Source: JAUVIB01 sp964424545 (GTDB lineage Bacteria > Calditrichota > Calditrichia > Calditrichales > Calditrichaceae). From it: 33,244 nt of DNA. The first letter of the stretch is position 1, and every line of letters begins with the position of its first letter. This document shows, one piece after another, positions 25,549-33,208 of the stretch. The stretch spans positions 1 through 33,244 of the forward strand of contig CAYRJN010000014.1 in the NCBI GenBank assembly GCA_964424545.1, in the 5' to 3' direction. The notes under the pieces were generated by a model. That model searched no databases, was not told the origin of the DNA, and saw only the letters and a program-made list of their open reading frames with translations. The translations under genes were made by a program, and so were the position numbers.

Positions 25549-26410
25549 TTATAGCTTCCAATTCTGATTGGGTTGCGGTTGGTTTTTTAGAATATTCTCT
25601 ATTTTTGACATTACTTGCTGCGTTAATTTTTTCGTCACTTCGAGCGCTTTTAAATTTTCTTTTAGTTGTTGCGGTTTTGACGCTCCCGTTATCGCTGAGC
25701 TTACCCGCGGATTTTTAAGAACCCAGGCCAATGCCAAATTGGCCATTGAAATACCGAGTTCTTCGGCAAGCAGAGTCAGTTTCTTTACTTTTTCCATCTT
25801 TTGCAATCCGTCTTCCGAAAAGAAAACCTCTTTGCGCCATTGGTGCCCCTTCAAGGTAGCGCGGCTATTTTGCGGTATACCGTTAATATATTTCCCTGTC
25901 AAAAAGCCAGCCCATAAGGGACTATAAATTGTCGTTCCCAATCCGAACTGTTCATATAAGGGCAAAAAATCTTTTACGACCTTTTGGCGGTGAAACATGT
26001 GATATTCGGATTGTTCCATTGCTGGAGGAATAAGATGTTCTCTTTTGGCAATATGACAAGCTTGCAAAATTTGTGCAGCGCTCCATTCGCTTGTTCCCCA
26101 ATAAAGCGCCTTGCCTTGCGTGATAATATGGTTCATCGTTCGGACCGTTGCCTCCCCAAAATATTTTCGTGGATAAAACAAGATCACTTCTTTTCCAGCC
26201 GGCTTTTTTAATGCTCTTGCCTATTATTTCTTCTGATTTCCCGTCTCCGTATCCTTCGGCCGTATCAAAGAAATTAACGCCGTTATCATAAGCCGTTTTT
26301 AAACACTGATAAGCCGTCTCTTCGCTAATTTGTTCATTAAAAGTGGCCCACGTGCCCAAGGATATTGCCGGAACTTTCAGCCCCCACCTGCCAAGATTTC
26401 TATATTCCAT
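25549..26410 (-). pseudogene. Aldo-keto reductase (Kv-beta/AKR6-like), internally deleted
   Basis: Two overlapping frames encode the two ends of one enzyme. The N-terminal frame (from ATG 26408-26410) reads MEYRNLGRWGLKVPAISLGT, NFFDTAEGYGDGKSEEIIG and LVLSTKIFWGG, which carry Asp, Tyr and Lys of the catalytic tetrad. The C-terminal frame resumes with EATVRTMNHI, ALYWGTSEWSA, PAMEQSEYHMFHRQKV, SPLWAGFLTGKY and SGITGASKP-like NADP-binding sequence. Compared with AKR6 proteins, about 43 residues between IFWGG and EETVRAM are absent, including the fourth tetrad position, and the reading frame changes there. GGAGGC at the junction could be the scar of recombination between short direct repeats. 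The product should be inactive. The start overlaps the rsmG end by 11 bp, implying former translational coupling. Confidence 0.85.
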
Positions 26411-27080
26411 TTTTCTTCTCTTCTTTTTTCAATATTAACATTTTTCTATGATTAAGCCTTTCCGAAAACATCAGCCATTTTTGCGCTACTTCTCTGCTTT
26501 CATATTGAAGATTTAAAGGCTTTTGAATTTCCTTTTCAAAATCCGCCCCTTTTAAGGTATACAAACGACCACCCCCACATAAAAGATGTTTAGCGTATTT
26601 ATCAAGAATATGGAGAGGAGCCAGGGCTCTTGCCGTAATAATATCATATTGTTCTTTTTGTTGCGCTTCAATTCTTCCCGCAACCACGGCCGTATTTAAA
26701 TCCAATTCTTGGCTTGTCTTTTTTAAAAAAAGTGTTTTTTTACGTACGGACTCTATCAATGTGATTTTGTTATCCGGAAAAAAAATGGAAATAATTATTC
26801 CGGGAAATCCGCCGCCACTGCCGATATCGGCTAAACGCCGTTTAACACTTAAGCCATCGTTAAACAAAAAGAATACATATAAAAAACTTGCTAAAAAATG
26901 TCTTTCAATTAAATAGGATTCATCGTTGTGTGATACAAGATTATGTTTGCGGTTCCAAACTATCAATAACCTTTTATATTGTTCCAATTGTTTTACCTGT
27001 TTTTGATTAACGGGAATGCCTTGATCTCCCAAAAAAGTAATGGCTTTTTGTAATGGTATATCATGTTTCACGTGAAACAC
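26400..27080 (-). CDS. rsmG: 16S rRNA (guanine-N7)-methyltransferase RsmG
   Basis: A 226-aa class I methyltransferase (GidB family) that methylates N7 of the 16S rRNA guanosine at the 530-loop position G527 (E. coli numbering), using SAM. Motif I is RLADIGSGGGFPGIIISIFFP, followed by ITLIESVRKKTLFLKKTSQE and VVAGRIE, then ITARALAPL; these are diagnostic. Length is typical. The start is GTG at 27078-27080, giving MFHVKHD; this start lies inside the end of mnmG and on top of a parS palindrome. A second GTG three codons later would also fit; no strong ribosome binding site is seen, in line with coupling to mnmG. The stop is TAG, overlapped by the start of the aldo-keto reductase pseudogene. The often-found neighbours parA and parB are not downstream. 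Confidence 0.95.
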   Translation of the reverse strand: MFHVKHDIPLQKAITFLGDQGIPVNQKQVKQLEQYKRLLIVWNRKHNLVSHNDESYLIERHFLASFLYVFFLFNDGLSVKRRLADIGSGGGFPGIIISIFFPDNKITLIESVRKKTLFLKKTSQELDLNTAVVAGRIEAQQKEQYDIITARALAPLHILDKYAKHLLCGGGRLYTLKGADFEKEIQKPLNLQYESREVAQKWLMFSERLNHRKMLILKKEEKKNGI

Positions 27081-28932
27081 CGGCGTTTTTATTCTTTGCC
27101 ATATAAATCATTAAAACGGAAATATCCGCAGGGCTTACACCTGGAATACGCGAAGCTTGTCCTAGGCTTTCGGGTTTTATGCGTATTAATTTTTCTCTTG
27201 CTTCATTGGATAGGGATTTAATTTCGGAATAATTGAAATCCGACGGTATTTTTTTATTTTCATTGTTATTAAATTTTTCTATCATTTGCTTTTGGCGTTC
27301 GATATATCCTGAATATTTCACGGAAAATTCAGCTTCTTCTATAGAGCTTAGATTATACTTCTTGTCGCTGACGATTGACAGTAATTCGCTTAATTTTGTT
27401 TCCGGTCTTTTTAAAAGGTTAAATAGTTTTGTTCTGTTTTTTATTGTGGCGCTTTTATCTCCATACAGCGCGTTAAATGATTTTGGGTAAATATTTTTAT
27501 TTAATTCTTGTTCTTTAATATCTTTAATCTCTTCTTTTCGCCTTAGAAAGCGTTCATAAACTTTTTCATTTATTAAGCCGAATTGACGGCCGTATTCCAT
27601 CAACCTAAGATCAGCGTTATCCTGGCGTAACAATAGACGGAATTCAGCACGCGAAGTAAACATTCGATAGGGTTCTTCATGTATTTTATTTATAAGGTCG
27701 TCTATTAATACGCCGATATAGGCTTCTGATCGACTTAACGTAAAGCGGTCTTTGTTATCTAATTTTAATACGGCGTTAATACCGGCCATTAAGCCTTGAG
27801 CCGCTGCTTCTTCATAACCGGATGTTCCGTTAATCTGTCCGGCAAGATATAAATTCTCGATTTCTTTCGTTTCCAGTGTTCGTTTTAATTGGTTAGGATG
27901 AAAAAAATCATATTCAACCGCATAACCGAGTCTTATAATTTTAGCTTGTTCCAGTCCGGGAATTGAGCGCAATGATTTTATTTGCGTCTCTTCCGGTAGG
28001 CTGGTTGAAAAGCCGTTCAAATACATTTCCACATTATTATATCCTTCCGGTTCAATAAAAAGCTGGTGTCGTTCTTTGTCGGAGAAACGGTTTATTTTAT
28101 CTTCTATTGACGGACAATAACGCGGTCCTACGCCTTTAATGGTACCGAGAAACAGTGGAGAGCGGTCAAACCCTTCTCTTAAAAACTCGTGTGTGATTGT
28201 GTTGGTATAGGTGATATAACAATCCACCTGTTTACGGTTTATTTTTTCTGTTGAATAAGAAAATGGCTGCGGGTTGTCATCGGGATGCTGCGTCTCCATT
28301 TTTGAATAATTTATTGTATCGCGATGAACTCTCGGAGGCGTACCCGTTTTAAGTCGTCCCGATTTTATTCCCAGGCTTTCCAAAGATTCGGTCAAACCGC
28401 TCGCCGGTAAATCTCCCGCTCTTCCTGCAGGCATTTTTTTGTCGCCAATATAAATAACACCGTTTAAGAATGTTCCTGCGGTTACAATAGCGGCGCGAAC
28501 CGATATTTGCCCCTGCTTTTTTAATGATACGGAAATAATTTTTCCGTTTTTCACGGATATGCCGACGGCCATATCTTCTATTACCATAATATTTTCCGTC
28601 TCTTCCATGTATCGAGAGGCTGTAAACGCATAGCGTTTTCTATCCGCCTGAGCCCTCGGTGATTGTACGGCAGGCCCCTTGGATGTATTAAGCATTTTAA
28701 AATGAATAGCGGTTTCGTCTGTTATTAATCCCATAATTCCGCCAAGAGCGTCTATTTCTTTTACAAGCTGACCTTTTGCCAAGCCGCCGATAGCCGGATT
28801 ACAGGACATTAAACCAATTTTATGCCGGTCCAGCGTAACAAGTATAGTCTTTTTGCCCATACGCGCGCATACGGATGCGGCTTCTATGCCGGCATGGCCA
28901 CCGCCTATAACGGCAATATCGTATTTTTCCAT
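27061..28932 (-). CDS. mnmG: tRNA uridine-5-carboxymethylaminomethyl modification enzyme MnmG
   Basis: A 623-aa FAD protein that, with MnmE, installs (carboxymethyl)aminomethyl groups at U34 of certain tRNAs using methylene-tetrahydrofolate, glycine or ammonium. The N-terminal dinucleotide-binding motif is VIGGGHAGIEAASVCARMGK; other family blocks are GLAKGQLVKEIDALGG, GPAVQSPRAQADRKRY, LKTGTPPRV and GTSGYEEAAAQGLMAGINA. The C-terminal helical MnmE/tRNA-binding domain ends around GVSPADISVLM. Length is normal. ATG at 28930-28932; a weak purine-rich stretch lies about 12 nt upstream. Its last codons overlap the rsmG start by 20 bp and contain parS site 1. It follows mnmE by 49 bp, a gap that holds parS site 2, so the two partner enzymes are probably co-expressed. 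Confidence 0.97.
   Translation of the reverse strand: MEKYDIAVIGGGHAGIEAASVCARMGKKTILVTLDRHKIGLMSCNPAIGGLAKGQLVKEIDALGGIMGLITDETAIHFKMLNTSKGPAVQSPRAQADRKRYAFTASRYMEETENIMVIEDMAVGISVKNGKIISVSLKKQGQISVRAAIVTAGTFLNGVIYIGDKKMPAGRAGDLPASGLTESLESLGIKSGRLKTGTPPRVHRDTINYSKMETQHPDDNPQPFSYSTEKINRKQVDCYITYTNTITHEFLREGFDRSPLFLGTIKGVGPRYCPSIEDKINRFSDKERHQLFIEPEGYNNVEMYLNGFSTSLPEETQIKSLRSIPGLEQAKIIRLGYAVEYDFFHPNQLKRTLETKEIENLYLAGQINGTSGYEEAAAQGLMAGINAVLKLDNKDRFTLSRSEAYIGVLIDDLINKIHEEPYRMFTSRAEFRLLLRQDNADLRLMEYGRQFGLINEKVYERFLRRKEEIKDIKEQELNKNIYPKSFNALYGDKSATIKNRTKLFNLLKRPETKLSELLSIVSDKKYNLSSIEEAEFSVKYSGYIERQKQMIEKFNNNENKKIPSDFNYSEIKSLSNEAREKLIRIKPESLGQASRIPGVSPADISVLMIYMAKNKNAGVSRET
27064..27079. promoter_or_regulatory. 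parS centromere site 1
   Basis: TGTTTCACGTGAAACA, a perfect 16-bp palindrome identical to the consensus ParB/Spo0J binding site. It lies wholly within the 20-bp overlap of mnmG and rsmG and encodes V-S-R-E-T at the end of MnmG and F-H-V-K-H at the start of RsmG. Known role: ParB loading site for chromosome segregation, normally close to the origin. Confidence 0.95.
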
Positions 28933-28965
28933 TATTACAAATACTTCTCTTTAAGTGTGTTTTTA

Positions 28966-28981
28966 TGTTTCACGTGAAACA
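28966..28981. promoter_or_regulatory. parS centromere site 2
   Basis: A second perfect TGTTTCACGTGAAACA, lying in the mnmE-mnmG gap and directly abutting the mnmE stop codon (28982-28984). It is 1.9 kb from site 1, and the two bracket mnmG. Two exact copies of a 16-bp palindrome close to rpmH and the DnaA box strongly indicate the ParABS centromere cluster next to the origin. Confidence 0.95.
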
Positions 28982-30373
28982 TTATTTTCCTATACAATAT
29001 TGACTGAATATATTATTGAGTACGTCTTCTGTGGTAATTTCTCCGAGTATTTCAGCCATGGAGTTTATAGCTTGTCTTAAATCTAACGATAGAAATTCGT
29101 ATCCTATATTTTCTTTAACTCCTTTTATGATGTTTTTTAAGTATTCTTGCGCTTTTTTTAAGGCCTCGTAGTGTCTGTAGTTTGTTAGAGATATTTCCTC
29201 TTCGTTTTGTTTGTCCAATAAGTCTATTTGCCGGTTTATTCTCCTTTTTGTTTCCGCTATACCAATGTTTTTTACGGCAGAGACTTCTATTAATTTATCC
29301 TTTTTTTTATCAAGGTGTTTTAAATTTTGTTTAATTATTTTTTTATCCGTTTTGTTCCCTATTAATATAATCTCTTTTGATTTATTTTTACACAAACGAG
29401 ATATCAGCTGTTTATCTTCTTCGCTAAATGGGGCGGATAAGTCTAATACAAGTAAAATAATGTCGACTTCTTTTATTAGTTTTTTTGCGCGTTCTACACC
29501 TTCTATTTCGATTTTATTATCAGTATAGTGTATTCCGGCCGTATCAATATATCGTACAATTCGGCCGTTTTGTATTACATCTTCATGTATTATATCTCTT
29601 GTCGTTCCAGGGATATCGGAAACTATTACCCGATCTCTTTTTAACAAGGCATTCATTAGGCTTGATTTCCCTACATTGGGTTTACCCGTTATTAATACCT
29701 CTATTCCTTTATTTATTATTTTATTTTGTTGATAGGTTTCCAAAAGAGTTTCAATTTTTTCGAGCGCCGGTTTTATTTTGGCTATTATATCCTCTTTCCG
29801 AATGATTTGCAGGTCTTCATCGGTGAAATCCAAATCAAGTTCCAATAATGAAGCCGTATTGATTATATCTTTTTTAATAGATGATATTAAGCGAGATAAT
29901 TCACCGTCAAGGTTTTTTATGGATCTTTTCAAAGCGTTTTTTGATTTGGCGTTGATCATGTCGGCTACAGCTTCCGCTTGCACCAAATCCATTTTTCCGT
30001 TAATAAAAGCGCGCTGCGTAAATTCTCCAGGTTTGGCAAAACGGCAGCCTTTTTTTATAAACATTTCTATAGCTTCGTTAATAATTAACGGGTTAGCATG
30101 AAAACTTATTTCTATAACATCTTCGCCGGTATAAGATTTAGGGCTTTTATAGTAATATACAACAACTTGATCAAGAATGTCTCCGTTTTTATCCGATAGG
30201 TATCCGCTAAATATTTCATGTCCTGCACTGTTTACTACGTTTTTATTCGAAAAATATTCAGCGGTTATCGTTAAAGCTTTACCGCCGCTTATTCTAATTA
30301 AGGATACGCTGCCCCCCATAGACGATGTAATAGGGGCTATTATTGTATCTTTATTATTCTCTATTTTTATCAT
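28982..30373 (-). CDS. mnmE: tRNA modification GTPase MnmE
   Basis: A 463-aa GTPase (TrmE family), partner of MnmG in U34 tRNA modification. Start set at ATG 30371-30373 (MIKIENNKDTIIAP), because family members begin just before the DTIxA segment; an in-frame TTG 24 nt upstream (30395-30397) would add eight residues. The N-terminal folate-binding part has SYTGEDVIEISFHAN and FTQRAFINGKMDLVQAEAV. The G domain has G1 GKPNVGKSS, G2/switch PGTTRD, G3 DTAGI and G4 NKTD. The C-terminus ends YCIGK, the invariant cysteine motif. There is no clear ribosome binding site. It is separated from yidC by 89 bp that contain two hairpins, so it may be transcribed from its own promoter there. Confidence 0.96.
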   Translation of the reverse strand: MIKIENNKDTIIAPITSSMGGSVSLIRISGGKALTITAEYFSNKNVVNSAGHEIFSGYLSDKNGDILDQVVVYYYKSPKSYTGEDVIEISFHANPLIINEAIEMFIKKGCRFAKPGEFTQRAFINGKMDLVQAEAVADMINAKSKNALKRSIKNLDGELSRLISSIKKDIINTASLLELDLDFTDEDLQIIRKEDIIAKIKPALEKIETLLETYQQNKIINKGIEVLITGKPNVGKSSLMNALLKRDRVIVSDIPGTTRDIIHEDVIQNGRIVRYIDTAGIHYTDNKIEIEGVERAKKLIKEVDIILLVLDLSAPFSEEDKQLISRLCKNKSKEIILIGNKTDKKIIKQNLKHLDKKKDKLIEVSAVKNIGIAETKRRINRQIDLLDKQNEEEISLTNYRHYEALKKAQEYLKNIIKGVKENIGYEFLSLDLRQAINSMAEILGEITTEDVLNNIFSQYCIGK

Positions 30374-30398
30374 TTTTTTATATTGAATTATAAACAAA

Positions 30399-30419
30399 AT
30401 AAGCCCTTTACGGGCTTAT
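30399..30419 (-). terminator. Hairpin after yidC, terminator-like
   Basis: A perfect 8-bp stem, ATAAGCCC with GGGCTTAT, and a 5-nt loop. On the minus strand it is followed by TTTGTTTA, so it fits an intrinsic terminator of the rpmH-yidC transcript. A TATAAT (30387-30392) just beyond it may belong to an mnmE promoter, but I find no matching -35 box. Confidence 0.6.
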
Positions 30420-30437
30420 AAAATTAAATTTGTTAAA

Positions 30438-30449
30438 GCCCGTCAGGGC
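30438..30449 (-). terminator. Second small GC hairpin after yidC
   Basis: A 4-bp GCCC/GGGC stem with loop of 4, flanked by AAA(C) and TTT on the minus strand. It lies 14 bp from the yidC stop and 18 bp before the larger hairpin. It shares the same GCCC/GGGC core with that hairpin, so the arms could cross-pair. It may assist termination; weak by itself. Confidence 0.4.
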
Positions 30450-30462
30450 GTTTAAAAATATT

Positions 30463-32259
30463 TTATCTTTTTCTTTTTTTATAGTTCTGCGTTTTCTTTA
30501 CCGGCGTTTGTTTACTTTTTTTAACTGGATGCGGCTCGGTTTTTATGAATTTTTGCTGTACCATAGTTAATACATTAAAAAGCGTATAATATAAATTCAA
30601 GCCCGAAGAGAGACGGTTGAAAATCAACAGCATAAATACCGGCATAAAGTATTTCATTGATTTTTGTTTGGGATCGGTCATAGTCATACCCGATTGAAAT
30701 ATCATGGTTACGGCCATCAATATTGGTAAAATATTAAATTGATTGCCATACATCGGTATATGAAACGGTAATATAAAAACGGTATCAGGCAGCGATAAAT
30801 CAGGAATCCAACCCGGAATGAACATTGCTCCGCGTAACTGAATGGTCGAACGAAATACAATATACAAAGACATCAATAAAGGCATTTGCAAAAGCATCGG
30901 TAGGCAGCCACCCATGGGATTAACACCATATTCCTTATACAACTTCATTGTTTCTTTGTTAATTCTCTGCGCATCGCCTTTATATTTTTCCTTTATTTCA
31001 GTTACCATCGGTTGAATGATTTTCATTTCGTGCATCGACTGATAACTTTTTTTCGTAAATGGCGTTAAAACGAGTTTGATTAATATGGAAAATATAATAA
31101 TTACAACGCCATAGTTTGGTATGAATTGATGCAAAAATTGCAAAATTTTAAGTACCAGCAAACTGAAAATACGGAATGTTCTTTCATACCATCCGTTATT
31201 CATTACCAATTCTTCAAGATTATTTTTATATCCTTTAAGAATATCATAATCAAGTGGACCTAAATATACGTGGTAGGTTTCAGCTTTATTCTTATAATCG
31301 GCATTAAATTCGGCGTCATATATCCGTTGAATATATTCCCCTTTCTTAACACCAAGTCCCTTAAAATAAACGCTCTCTATATCTTTTTTATTCTCATTGG
31401 CAATGGCAACTAAAAAGTATTTTAATCTTACGGCAATCCAATCGGCTGTACCGGATATTTGAGTGCTCTCGCTTTCACCTTCGTCTGTTACTTCAAAATT
31501 TTCTAACGCATCCGCCATGTATGCATAAGCGCGGCTATATGAGAAATCTTCCCGTTCGTTTACCTCCGTTGACGGTAAACCGTTTTTCCATCCGAAACTA
31601 TATTCTTTATTTAACAATAATTTTTCAGGATCGGAAAAATAAACTTTAACGTCAAAATGATAAGCGTCAGGATAAAAAGTAAAAGTCTTTTTTATCTCTG
31701 AATTTTCCACCTTTAAGCTGTATTCAACAACAAATGTTTCATTTTCTCTAATTATTTTTTTTGTGTTCTTCGTAGCACAAGTAAATAAAAAATCGGACGT
31801 GTTAACAAAATTTCCGGATATATCCCTGAATTTTAAATTGAGATCATTATTTAATTTTTTATCAACTAAATTTACCAATAAAGAATCATGATATTTATAC
31901 TTTTTTAATATAAATGATTTTAGACTCCCGCCGCCTTTATTACTTATAACAGCTTTCATTAAACTGTTTTCTATCTCTATAACTCTTTCAACGCTATCTT
32001 GTACGGCGGTTTGTCTGACATCAATAGACGTTTGCTCTGTTGTATCGCTTAAAGAAGACGCAACAGCAGACGCCTTTTTTTCCACTTTCTTAGTTTCCGG
32101 AATCTTTTCAACAAGCGGTTTTTTGTTTGTTTCTTCTACCGTTTTTGGTATCGGCTCGCTTATTATTTCCTGATCGCCCATGATCATCTTTTGATAATAC
32201 GGAAGCAACAAAATTATTACGGCAATTAATATTAAAGCCAGAACAGATTTCTTATCCAT
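30463..32259 (-). CDS. yidC: Membrane protein insertase YidC
   Basis: A 598-aa inner-membrane insertase of the Gram-negative type that inserts and folds membrane proteins, alone or with SecYEG. The first transmembrane helix is SVLALILIAVIILLLPYY; it is followed by a Lys/Glu-rich linker and a periplasmic beta-supersandwich (about 85-345). The conserved insertase core follows (about 355-575) with KEYGVNPMGGCLPMLLQMPL, then LRGAMFIPGWIPDLS and helices around ILPILMAVTMIFQSGM and LFNVLTMVQQKFI. The tail is strongly basic (KKSKQTPVKKTQNYKKRKR), as in ribosome-binding YidC tails. ATG at 32257-32259, with AAGGAAA about 13 nt upstream. It is 19 bp downstream of yidD, in the usual operon order. Confidence 0.97.
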   Translation of the reverse strand: MDKKSVLALILIAVIILLLPYYQKMIMGDQEIISEPIPKTVEETNKKPLVEKIPETKKVEKKASAVASSLSDTTEQTSIDVRQTAVQDSVERVIEIENSLMKAVISNKGGGSLKSFILKKYKYHDSLLVNLVDKKLNNDLNLKFRDISGNFVNTSDFLFTCATKNTKKIIRENETFVVEYSLKVENSEIKKTFTFYPDAYHFDVKVYFSDPEKLLLNKEYSFGWKNGLPSTEVNEREDFSYSRAYAYMADALENFEVTDEGESESTQISGTADWIAVRLKYFLVAIANENKKDIESVYFKGLGVKKGEYIQRIYDAEFNADYKNKAETYHVYLGPLDYDILKGYKNNLEELVMNNGWYERTFRIFSLLVLKILQFLHQFIPNYGVVIIIFSILIKLVLTPFTKKSYQSMHEMKIIQPMVTEIKEKYKGDAQRINKETMKLYKEYGVNPMGGCLPMLLQMPLLMSLYIVFRSTIQLRGAMFIPGWIPDLSLPDTVFILPFHIPMYGNQFNILPILMAVTMIFQSGMTMTDPKQKSMKYFMPVFMLLIFNRLSSGLNLYYTLFNVLTMVQQKFIKTEPHPVKKSKQTPVKKTQNYKKRKR

Positions 32260-32278
32260 TTAAAAACATTTTCCTTTT

Positions 32279-32488
32279 TTATTTAACAGGGTCGTAACCG
32301 CCTGGATGGAAAGGGTGACATTTACTTACACGAATAATAGAATACAATGACCCTTTTATGGCGCCATGTTTTTTTATCGATTCGTAAGAGTATTCCGAAC
32401 ATGTGGGATAAAAACGACATGACGGTGGAAACATCGGGGATATTAATTTTTGATAACCTTTTATTATCAATAGCAATATTTTTTTCAT
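32279..32488 (-). CDS. yidD: Membrane protein insertion efficiency factor YidD
   Basis: A 69-aa protein of the YidD (DUF37) family, a small membrane-associated factor that improves YidC-dependent insertion. The whole family signature is visible: GYQKLISPMFPPSCRFYPTC, SEYSYESIKKHG, then CHPFHPGGYDPVK, with three conserved cysteines. Length is normal. It sits in the canonical slot between rnpA (31 bp upstream) and yidC (19 bp downstream) and is almost certainly in the same transcript. Confidence 0.95.
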   Translation of the reverse strand: MKKILLLIIKGYQKLISPMFPPSCRFYPTCSEYSYESIKKHGAIKGSLYSIIRVSKCHPFHPGGYDPVK

Positions 32489-32519
32489 TTTACCCGTATA
32501 AAGTAAAAACTCTATTCCT

Positions 32520-32873
32520 TTAAAACCGATCGTTTTTTTGAGTAATCTTTTTCACGTATTCTTCCTCTATCAACGCTAACGCATCTTTTCCTTTATAATT
32601 GTATATTATTACCACTCTATTACAATTATTAAAAAACAGATCGTTGTTACTTCTTATTATAGCACGGAGAATTCGTTTTATATAATTCCTTCTTACAGCG
32701 GAACCAACGCTCTTTTTTAAAAGAATCGCCGCCTTTTTTTCTTTACTGTCAACATTTTTATAAAGAAAAATCAATCCGTATTTAGTTTTAATTTTTTTTC
32801 CTTTATCAAGTACTGCTTTTATTTCATTTCTCTTTTTTAGAGTTTTAATTTTATGCAGACTTGATATATTCAT
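32520..32873 (-). CDS. rnpA: Ribonuclease P protein component
   Basis: A 117-aa basic protein that binds the RNase P RNA and helps it cleave the 5' leader of tRNA precursors. The RNR signature is present as GSAVRRNYIKRILRAIIR, and the N-terminal strand region has KKRNEIKAVLDKGKK and LIFLYKN. Length is normal. The ATG at 32871-32873 lies inside the end of rpmH, giving a 23-bp overlap, so it is translationally coupled to L34. Confidence 0.95.
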   Translation of the reverse strand: MNISSLHKIKTLKKRNEIKAVLDKGKKIKTKYGLIFLYKNVDSKEKKAAILLKKSVGSAVRRNYIKRILRAIIRSNNDLFFNNCNRVVIIYNYKGKDALALIEEEYVKKITQKNDRF

Positions 32874-33009
32874 CGCTAACTGTTAATCTTTTTCTTCCTT
32901 TGGCCCTTCTGCGGGCAAGTACTTTTCGTCCGTTAGCGGAACTCATTCTTTCTCTAAAACCGTGTTTATTTTTTCTCTTTCTATTGCTCGGTTGAAATGT
33001 TCTTTTCAT
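32851..33009 (-). CDS. rpmH: 50S ribosomal protein L34
   Basis: A 52-aa ribosomal protein, read as MKRTFQPSNRKRKNKHGFRE, then RMSSANGRKVLARRRAKGRK and RLTVSDEYIKSA. The first 44 residues are the classic L34 sequence, very rich in Arg and Lys. The last eight residues extend beyond the usual end because the gene runs 23 bp into rnpA before reaching TAA. ATG at 33007-33009 follows GGAGG at 4 nt, a strong ribosome binding site. L34 is the first gene of the minus-strand block; its promoter should lie in the AT-rich stretch to the right. Confidence 0.97.
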   Translation of the reverse strand: MKRTFQPSNRKRKNKHGFRERMSSANGRKVLARRRAKGRKRLTVSDEYIKSA

Positions 33010-33131
33010 TTATCCTCCATATATGGCTTAAACATTTTTTATATTTTTAAGAGCGGTTAATTTACTATTAAATAGATAAAAAATGCAAATTTACAATAAT
33101 TATGACTTTATTTTATCATTTTTTTACAAAT

Positions 33132-33140
33132 TGTGGATTT
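33132..33140 (-). promoter_or_regulatory. DnaA-box-like site (imperfect)
   Basis: TGTGGATTT on the plus strand, two mismatches from the consensus TGTGGATAA (TTATCCACA on the minus strand). It lies 59 bp from the perfect site in the same orientation, within A/T-only sequence. Confidence 0.4.
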
Positions 33141-33199
33141 TAATTTTTTATTATACGGATAACATATTGTTTTTTATTGTTTTATACCATATATTTTTG

Positions 33200-33208
33200 T
33201 GTGGATAA
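33200..33208 (-). promoter_or_regulatory. Perfect DnaA box
   Basis: TGTGGATAA on the plus strand, i.e. TTATCCACA on the minus strand, an exact consensus DnaA binding site. A weaker TGTTGATAT follows at 33212-33220, about one helical turn away. Position next to rpmH supports an origin or dnaA promoter region. Confidence 0.7.

Noticed and set aside
29211..30101. Several plus-strand open frames opposite mnmE
   Set aside because: They are antisense shadows of a highly conserved gene, rich in Ser/Phe/Leu from complementary A/T-rich codons.
32242..32265. Mini-frame MFLNG overlapping the yidC start as a leader peptide
   Set aside because: It has AAGGAAA just upstream, but only five codons and no attenuator structure. 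Likely chance in A/T-rich sequence.
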